Assembly: GCA_017539025.1 (NCBI GenBank)
Contig: JAFYHT010000023.1
Location: 1 to 64,000 of the forward strand
Length of the DNA stretch: 64,000 nt
From: Erysipelotrichaceae bacterium
GTDB lineage: Bacteria; Bacillota_I; Bacilli_A; Erysipelotrichales; Erysipelotrichaceae
Direction of reading: 5' to 3'
A program made the translations under genes and the position numbers. Below, one piece after another: positions 59,187-64,000 of this stretch; position 1 is the stretch's first letter; each line of letters starts with the position of its first letter. The notes under the pieces were generated by a model that saw nothing but the letters and a program-made list of their open reading frames with translations, ran no database searches and was not told where the DNA came from.

Positions 59187-60944
59187 ATGTATAAGCAACG
59201 TTTAAACAGATTGAAAACAGCTATGGAAAAGGAAGGGATGGATCTCTATTATCTGAACACTTCCGATTACCACATGTCCGAGTATGTTCCTGAATATTTC
59301 AAGACGATATCTTATTTTTCAGGTTTCAGCGGATCACTGGCAACTCTTCTTGTCGGCAGAGATGAAACATATATCTTTGTGGACGGACGTTATCATTCCC
59401 AGGCGGATAAGGAGTGCCTGGATAACGGGATCAGAGTGATGAAACTGGGGAAAGAGGGCGTATTGGATCCTGTTTCCTTCATAGAAAAGAATTTTAAGGG
59501 TAAAACTGTCGGTCTTGATGGAAAGCGGGCAGGTATTTCTTTTACCAAAGCTTTAAGAAACAAGGGCATAAAGATCTTAAGCAAGGATATCTATTCCGAT
59601 CTGATCGAGGATAGAAAGCCTCTTGGAAATGATGAGATCATGGAGATCAGTGAGAAGTATGCCGGTCTTTCCAGAAAGAAGAAGATGGAGATGATCGACT
59701 ATTGTCTTTCTGACAGAGTTCATGTCGTAAGCAATCTCGAATCGATCGCTTATCTTCTGAATTTACGAAGCAACGATATCATCCATACACCGGTCTTCCT
59801 TTCCTATCTGGTGATCATGGATCATGATTTCTATCTCTTTGCGGATGTGAATCGTTTTAATACAGATCTCCTGCTTAAACTCTATGAAGACGGAGTCATC
59901 ATCCGTCCATATGATTCTTATTATGATTTCCTTTCTTCGATCAGAAACAGAAAGATCATCATCGATGAAAACAAGGTCAATTATGAGACTTATCTGAAGA
60001 TCAGGGGAAGAGGCAACAGGATCTACAACATGCGTTCGATCATCGAAGACATGAAGGCGATCAAGAATCCTGTAGAGCAGGAAAATATGAGACTGGCTCA
60101 CATCTATGACGGTGTGGCGATGCTGCGTTTTCTGATGTGGCTGGAAAGTGTTGATAAATCTCAGATCAGTGAATATGATGCAGCACAGAAACTTGATTCA
60201 TTCAGGTTGGAATATAAGGCAAAGGATCTGAGTTTCAATTCGATCGTTGCCTATAACGAAAATGCAGCACAGATGCATTATTCTCCAAGTAAGGAAAAAT
60301 CTGTGATGCTGGATAATAAAGGGATCTTGCTGTTTGACAGCGGCGGCCACTATGATGAGGGAACGACCGATGTCACAAGGACAGTTGCCTTGGGTGAAGT
60401 TGACGATGAGGTGAAGAAGTATTTCACACTGGTCCTGAAGTCGATGTTCAATCTGAGCGAAGTGAAGTTCCTGAAAGGGATGAACGGCAATCAGCTGGAC
60501 ATCCTGGCAAGGAAAGATCTGTGGGAGATCGGCATCGATTATCGATGTGGCACAGGCCATGGTGTCGGCTATCAGCTGGCAGTCCATGAGTCTCCGCCGA
60601 ATATCAGATGGGGACACACGGATAACGGAAGCGAACTGTGTGAACTCAAACCGGGTATGATCTGTTCGGATGAACCGGGCGTATATCTGGAAGGAAAATT
60701 CGGGATCCGTTGCGAGAATATGGTCTTATGTGTCAAGGATGAGCTGAATGAATATGGACAGTTCCTTCGCTTTGATACATTGACGATGGTGCCATTCGAT
60801 CTCAATCTCATCGACAAGGATTATCTCGATGAAAGAAGTATCGAAATCATCAACAGATATCACAAGAAAGTATATGAGACATTATTGCCTTATCTGAATC
60901 AGGATGAGGCGGAATATCTAAGGAGAGTGACGAGAGAACTATGA
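59187..60944 (+). CDS. Aminopeptidase P-family metallopeptidase (M24)
   Basis: A 585-residue member of the long M24 aminopeptidase P family, which removes N-terminal residues before proline. Two creatinase-like N-terminal domains (about 1-310) precede a pita-bread catalytic domain with metal ligands DSGGHYDEGTTD (about 384), GHGVGYQLAVHE and EPGVYLEGKFGIRCEN. It is much longer than bacterial PepP (about 440) and close to the eukaryotic-type length. It has no ribosome site; the -10 box ends 6 bases before the ATG. It overlaps xth by 4 bases. Confidence 0.9.
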   Translation: MYKQRLNRLKTAMEKEGMDLYYLNTSDYHMSEYVPEYFKTISYFSGFSGSLATLLVGRDETYIFVDGRYHSQADKECLDNGIRVMKLGKEGVLDPVSFIEKNFKGKTVGLDGKRAGISFTKALRNKGIKILSKDIYSDLIEDRKPLGNDEIMEISEKYAGLSRKKKMEMIDYCLSDRVHVVSNLESIAYLLNLRSNDIIHTPVFLSYLVIMDHDFYLFADVNRFNTDLLLKLYEDGVIIRPYDSYYDFLSSIRNRKIIIDENKVNYETYLKIRGRGNRIYNMRSIIEDMKAIKNPVEQENMRLAHIYDGVAMLRFLMWLESVDKSQISEYDAAQKLDSFRLEYKAKDLSFNSIVAYNENAAQMHYSPSKEKSVMLDNKGILLFDSGGHYDEGTTDVTRTVALGEVDDEVKKYFTLVLKSMFNLSEVKFLKGMNGNQLDILARKDLWEIGIDYRCGTGHGVGYQLAVHESPPNIRWGHTDNGSELCELKPGMICSDEPGVYLEGKFGIRCENMVLCVKDELNEYGQFLRFDTLTMVPFDLNLIDKDYLDERSIEIINRYHKKVYETLLPYLNQDEAEYLRRVTREL

Positions 60945-61699
60945 AACTGATCAGCTGGAATGTGAATGGCCTCAGGGCTGTCATGAGTAAGGGGAACCTG
61001 ATCCCTTTCATCAATGCGGAAGATCCCGATATCATGGCTTTTCAGGAGACAAAGATGCAGGAGGATCAGCTGAATTTCAATTTTGACGGTTACTTCCGTT
61101 ACATGAATTCAGCAGAAAAGAAGGGCTATTCCGGCACGATGGTCCTGACAAAGGAAAAGCCTTTAAGTGTGATCTATGATTTTGAGGGGGAAGATCACCC
61201 GAAAGAAGGAAGGGTCATCACTCTGGAATATGAAAAGTTCTATTTTGTCTGTGCCTATGTTCCTAATTCCAAGGATGGATTAAAAAGACTAGACTACCGC
61301 ATGCATTGGGAGGATGATCTCAGAAAACATCTGATGATGCTGGATGAGAAAAAGCCGGTCATCTATACCGGTGATCTCAACGTTGCGCACAACGAGATCG
61401 ATCTGAAGAATCCGGATGACAATCACTTCTCTGCCGGTTTCTCAGATGAAGAAAGAGGAAAATTCACCGATCTACTGGCAGCAGGCTTCACCGACAGTTT
61501 TCGACAGATCTATCCGGAAGAAGTCAAGTATTCCTGGTGGTCTTACCGCACCAGAGCCAGAGAGAGGAATGCGGGTTGGAGGATCGACTATTTCGTCGTT
61601 TCCAACAGACTGATGGAATCGGTAGAAGACTCGCTGATTTATAATGAGATCGAAGGAAGCGATCACTGTCCGGTAGGACTGATCCTTAAGGAGGACTGA
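60941..61699 (+). CDS. xth: Exodeoxyribonuclease III (AP endonuclease)
   Basis: A 252-residue exonuclease III/AP endonuclease that repairs abasic sites. It shows SWNVNGLRA (residues 4-12), the catalytic Glu in DIMAFQETKM (about 28-37), the TGDLNVAH motif (about 145-152) and the C-terminal GSDHCPVGL with the catalytic His. It starts in an ATGA overlap with the peptidase and is followed after 2 bases by pepV. AAGGAGAG at 60920 is rather far from the start, so coupling probably supplies initiation. Confidence 0.94.
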   Translation: MKLISWNVNGLRAVMSKGNLIPFINAEDPDIMAFQETKMQEDQLNFNFDGYFRYMNSAEKKGYSGTMVLTKEKPLSVIYDFEGEDHPKEGRVITLEYEKFYFVCAYVPNSKDGLKRLDYRMHWEDDLRKHLMMLDEKKPVIYTGDLNVAHNEIDLKNPDDNHFSAGFSDEERGKFTDLLAAGFTDSFRQIYPEEVKYSWWSYRTRARERNAGWRIDYFVVSNRLMESVEDSLIYNEIEGSDHCPVGLILKED

Positions 61700-61701
61700 T
61701 A

Positions 61702-63051
61702 ATGGAAGTCAAGAAATTTATTGAGAACAATTTTGAAAATATGAAGGCCGATCTGAAGAAACTCGTTTCTTACAATTCGGTTTACAGTGATGATGAAAAG
61801 CCATTCGGTTCAGTCAACAGAAAAGTTCTGGATGAAGCTTTGAAGATGATGGAAGAAAAAGGTTTGAAGACAGAAAACGTCGATTACTATGCCGGATATG
61901 GAGAAACAGGTGAAGGTGAAAAGCTTATCGGTATCCTGGCACATCTGGATGTCGTTCCGGCAGGAGAAGGCTGGGACAGCGATCCGTTTGAAATGATCGA
62001 AAAAGATGGCAAGGTTTATGGCAGAGGCGTTTCCGATGATAAAGGCGGTGCCGTCGCATCGATGTATGCCTTGAAGTATCTGATCGATGAGAAGTATCCT
62101 TTCAAGAAGAGAGTCAGACTGATCTTGGGCTGCAACGAAGAGACTGGTTCTGCTTGTATCGCACATTATGTTGAGAAGAAGGGCCAGATCGATTACGGTT
62201 TCACACCAGATGGCAACTTCCCGGGCATCTATGCGGAAAAGGGAATGTATATGGCAAGAGTCGTCGGTCATGATACCAAGATCATCGATATCAAGGGCGG
62301 TGAGGCCAGCAATGTCGTCTGCAAGAAAGTGGCCGCAGTACTTCCTGAAGGCAGTTTTGATGAAAAAATATTCAAGGCTTTCCTGGATGAACATGGCTTG
62401 AAATATGAGATCGAGCACAAAGACAATATCGAGGTCGTCGTCCATGGCGTGGCAGCGCATGCTTCCATGCCGGATCTGGGTGTCAATGCGATCTCTCATC
62501 TGTTTGAAGGCTTATACGCAGCCGGTATCGATGACAAGTTCATCAGCTGGTTCCATGAACACTTCGCATTGACTGTCCATGGAGAACTGATCGGCTTGCA
62601 GTCGATCGAAGACAAGATCTCCAATTCTTCGATCAATTTCGGTGTGATCCGCATGAATGGAAAAGATCTGGAGATGTCTCTGGATATGCGTTTTGCGGTC
62701 ATGTCCAATACAAAGAAAGTCTGTGATCTGATGAACTTCTCCGATGAGAACAATGAACTCGTCGTAGGAGGTCTTGTTGAACCGTTATACTTCGATATCA
62801 ATACGCCGATGATCAGAGCTCTGAAGAAGGCTTATGAAGATGTTACCGGTGATCATGAGAGTCAAATGGAGGCTATCGGCGGCGGTACTTATGCCAAGGC
62901 GATCAACAACTGTATCGCTTTCGGGTGCGAGTTCAGAGACGAGGATAATCACATCCATGATGCCAATGAATCCCTGGTACTGGAGAACTTCAAAAAGCAG
63001 GTAGAGATCTATATTGAAGCGATCAGAAATCTCAATGAAATAGAAGGCTGA
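61702..63051 (+). CDS. pepV: Dipeptidase PepV (Sapep-type M20 family)
   Basis: A 449-residue M20 metallopeptidase of the PepV/Sapep group cleaving dipeptides. It shows the zinc motifs LAHLDVVPAGEGW (about 76-88) and GRGVSDDKGG, the catalytic Glu in CNEETGS, and HASMPDLG near residue 256, with a final HIHDANES. AAGGAGG 8 bases before the ATG. The stop codon lies within the terminator stem at 63042-63068. It forms an operon with the M24 peptidase and xth, giving two peptidases and one repair enzyme together. Confidence 0.93.
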   Translation: MEVKKFIENNFENMKADLKKLVSYNSVYSDDEKPFGSVNRKVLDEALKMMEEKGLKTENVDYYAGYGETGEGEKLIGILAHLDVVPAGEGWDSDPFEMIEKDGKVYGRGVSDDKGGAVASMYALKYLIDEKYPFKKRVRLILGCNEETGSACIAHYVEKKGQIDYGFTPDGNFPGIYAEKGMYMARVVGHDTKIIDIKGGEASNVVCKKVAAVLPEGSFDEKIFKAFLDEHGLKYEIEHKDNIEVVVHGVAAHASMPDLGVNAISHLFEGLYAAGIDDKFISWFHEHFALTVHGELIGLQSIEDKISNSSINFGVIRMNGKDLEMSLDMRFAVMSNTKKVCDLMNFSDENNELVVGGLVEPLYFDINTPMIRALKKAYEDVTGDHESQMEAIGGGTYAKAINNCIAFGCEFRDEDNHIHDANESLVLENFKKQVEIYIEAIRNLNEIEG

Positions 63052-63068
63052 AAACAGCCTTCTTTTTG
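63042..63068 (+). terminator. Terminator overlapping the end of pepV
   Basis: AGAAGGCTG pairs with CAGCCTTCT around AAAA, followed by TTTTTG. The pepV stop TGA (63049-63051) is within the stem-loop. Confidence 0.9.
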
Positions 63069-63075
63069 TTATAAT
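63067..63075 (+). promoter_or_regulatory. Extended -10 promoter directly after the pepV terminator
   Basis: TGT plus perfect TATAAT (63070-63075), its TG lying in the terminator T-run. The ATG at 63084 follows 8 bases later, so the mRNA should be leaderless. Confidence 0.7.
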
Positions 63076-63083
63076 GAAAGCGT

Positions 63084-63896
63084 ATGAAAAACGTAAAACT
63101 CGCTTTGATCTATGACTTTGATAAGACTCTTTCGCCTAAGGATATGCAGGAGTTTCATTATATCAGATCTCTGGGTTATGAAGATCCTGCCGATTTCTGG
63201 AACGAGTGCGGTGTCTTCTCCAAAAAACATAATTGTGACGGTATCCTTTCCTACATGTATCTGATGGCTGCCAAGAATCCGCAGCTGACAAAGAAACAGC
63301 TTCTGGAAGAAGGAAAATACATCGAACTATACAAGGGGGTTTCGACCTGGTTTGAAAGGATCAATACCTATGGCAAGAAGCATCACGTGAATGTGGAACA
63401 CTACGTGATCTCTTCCGGTATCACCGATATCATCAAGGGTACCAGCATTGCCAAACAGTTCAAGAAGATCTATGCATGTACCTATGCCTATGATGAAAAG
63501 GGCAGAGTGCTCTGGCCTTCAAGAGTCGTCAACTATACGATGAAGACGCAGTATCTTTTCCGCATCAACAAGGGTGTCATGGAAGAGACGAATGATGAAG
63601 ATCTCAATTCTTCCACTCCGGAAGCAGAGAAATACATCCCATTGGAGAATATGGTCTACTTCGGCGATGGAAGCACCGATGTTCCAAGCATGAAGGTCGT
63701 CCAGCAGAACGGCGGTACCACGATCGCTGTTTTCGGTGATGATTCCAAGCGCAACAGGGCAGAACAGCTTTACACCGACAAGAGAGCTACTTTCTTTGTG
63801 AAGGCAGACTATTCGAAGGGTTCAAAGATCGAAAAGATCGTCGAGGGGATCATTGATTCTCTTGAAGCAAAAAACAGATTAGAAGATTACAGATGA
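63084..63896 (+). CDS. HAD-family hydrolase
   Basis: A 270-residue haloacid dehalogenase-type phosphatase. Motif I is LIYDFDKTLSP (residues 7-17), with the nucleophile Asp10 and Asp12; motif II is in ISSGIT (about 111); motif III and IV are in the region ending VYFGDGSTDVPS (about 192-203). It resembles phosphoserine phosphatase-like members but the substrate is unknown. It lacks a ribosome site and follows TATAAT by 8 bases. It overlaps the next gene by 4 bases. Confidence 0.85.
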   Translation: MKNVKLALIYDFDKTLSPKDMQEFHYIRSLGYEDPADFWNECGVFSKKHNCDGILSYMYLMAAKNPQLTKKQLLEEGKYIELYKGVSTWFERINTYGKKHHVNVEHYVISSGITDIIKGTSIAKQFKKIYACTYAYDEKGRVLWPSRVVNYTMKTQYLFRINKGVMEETNDEDLNSSTPEAEKYIPLENMVYFGDGSTDVPSMKVVQQNGGTTIAVFGDDSKRNRAEQLYTDKRATFFVKADYSKGSKIEKIVEGIIDSLEAKNRLEDYR

Positions 63897-64000
63897 GTAT
63901 TGACTATCGCGCAGATGATTTTAATATCAGGTCTTTCGGCAGCTTCTACAGCGAAGAAAAGACTGTTTTCAGAGTATTCGCTCCGGATTTTGAACAGCTC
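63893..64000 (+). CDS. Start of a glycoside hydrolase of the pullulanase/branching enzyme type (partial)
   Basis: The first 36 codons, beginning MSIDYRADDF, overlap the HAD gene by 4 bases (ATGA) and run to the window end. The stretch FGSFYSEEKTVFRVFAPDFE is like the N-terminal carbohydrate-binding (CBM48-type) domain of type I pullulanases and alpha-glucan branching enzymes. The catalytic domain is outside the window, so the exact enzyme cannot be stated. Confidence 0.6.
   Translation, partial: MSIDYRADDFNIRSFGSFYSEEKTVFRVFAPDFEQL

Noticed and set aside
62168..62401. Overlapping short frames inside housekeeping genes as hidden genes
   Set aside because: They are alternate-frame shadows of pepV and other clear genes, without ribosome sites or domain signatures.

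Overview
The window looks like a chromosome segment of a low-to-moderate GC Gram-positive anaerobe. A member of the Bacillota, most likely near the Erysipelotrichia, fits best. The support is strong Shine-Dalgarno sites (AAAGGAGG type), many intrinsic terminators, desulfoferrodoxin, a RibU riboflavin importer behind an FMN riboswitch, PrsW proteases and a class A penicillin-binding protein with a long Lys/Glu-rich cytoplasmic tail. The lineage is an inference from gene content; no rRNA or marker phylogeny is available. No phage, plasmid, transposase, integrase or CRISPR array is visible.

Layout. 0-9 kb: desulfoferrodoxin; an operon of VTC-type polyphosphate polymerase, DUF4956 membrane protein and a lipoprotein; a YdjG-YdjH-YdjI-like operon (zinc ribbon, TPM, SPFH); a Na/Pi transporter; a MarR regulator. 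9-12.7 kb: threonine breakdown (tdh-kbl), two GNAT acetyltransferases and a small Imm32-like protein. 12.7-15.6 kb: tRNA-His with two decayed 3'-half copies of itself spaced about 1.4 kb apart, each interval holding one alpha/beta hydrolase. 15.6-21.4 kb: YgjP-like metallopeptidase, a leader-peptide/terminator region before an ankyrin protein and an EF-G-like GTPase, HtrA, and a CPBP protease. 21.4-25.2 kb: GNAT and a single polypeptide joining a GH5 glucanase, a cellulose-synthase-like GT2 and a PilZ-like tail. 25.3-33.8 kb: sigma factor, small two-TM proteins, two PrsW-type proteases and a 1682-residue exported repeat protein. 33.8-37.7 kb: small membrane proteins, tRNA-Gln and an OmpR-type two-component system. 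37.7-44 kb: divergent threonine biosynthesis (thrC-thrB-ACT protein against hom-lysC-asd). 44-47.7 kb: a two-gene unit of a TIR membrane receptor and an HD/RyR protein. 47.8-64 kb: nucleotidyltransferase, glpK, flavodoxin-like reductase, sirtuin, FMN riboswitch-ribU, an acidic tail-anchored protein with cmk and der, a class A PBP, M24 peptidase-xth-pepV, a HAD hydrolase and the start of a glycoside hydrolase of the pullulanase/branching type.

How it works together. Three promoters (VTC operon, htrA and the two-component system itself) share an 11-bp-periodic operator, TTCAGA/T-N5-TTCACA, placed exactly 9 bp before the -10 box. I read these as one envelope-stress regulon controlled by the response regulator at 35632, analogous in layout to CiaR sites. 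The sigma/PrsW/giant-protein locus looks like a second cell-surface signalling unit. The TIR plus HD/RyR pair is the best candidate for an undescribed nucleotide-signalling or defence system. At least seven genes appear to start on leaderless mRNAs, and several terminators carry the stop codon in the hairpin, so the genome is compactly organised.
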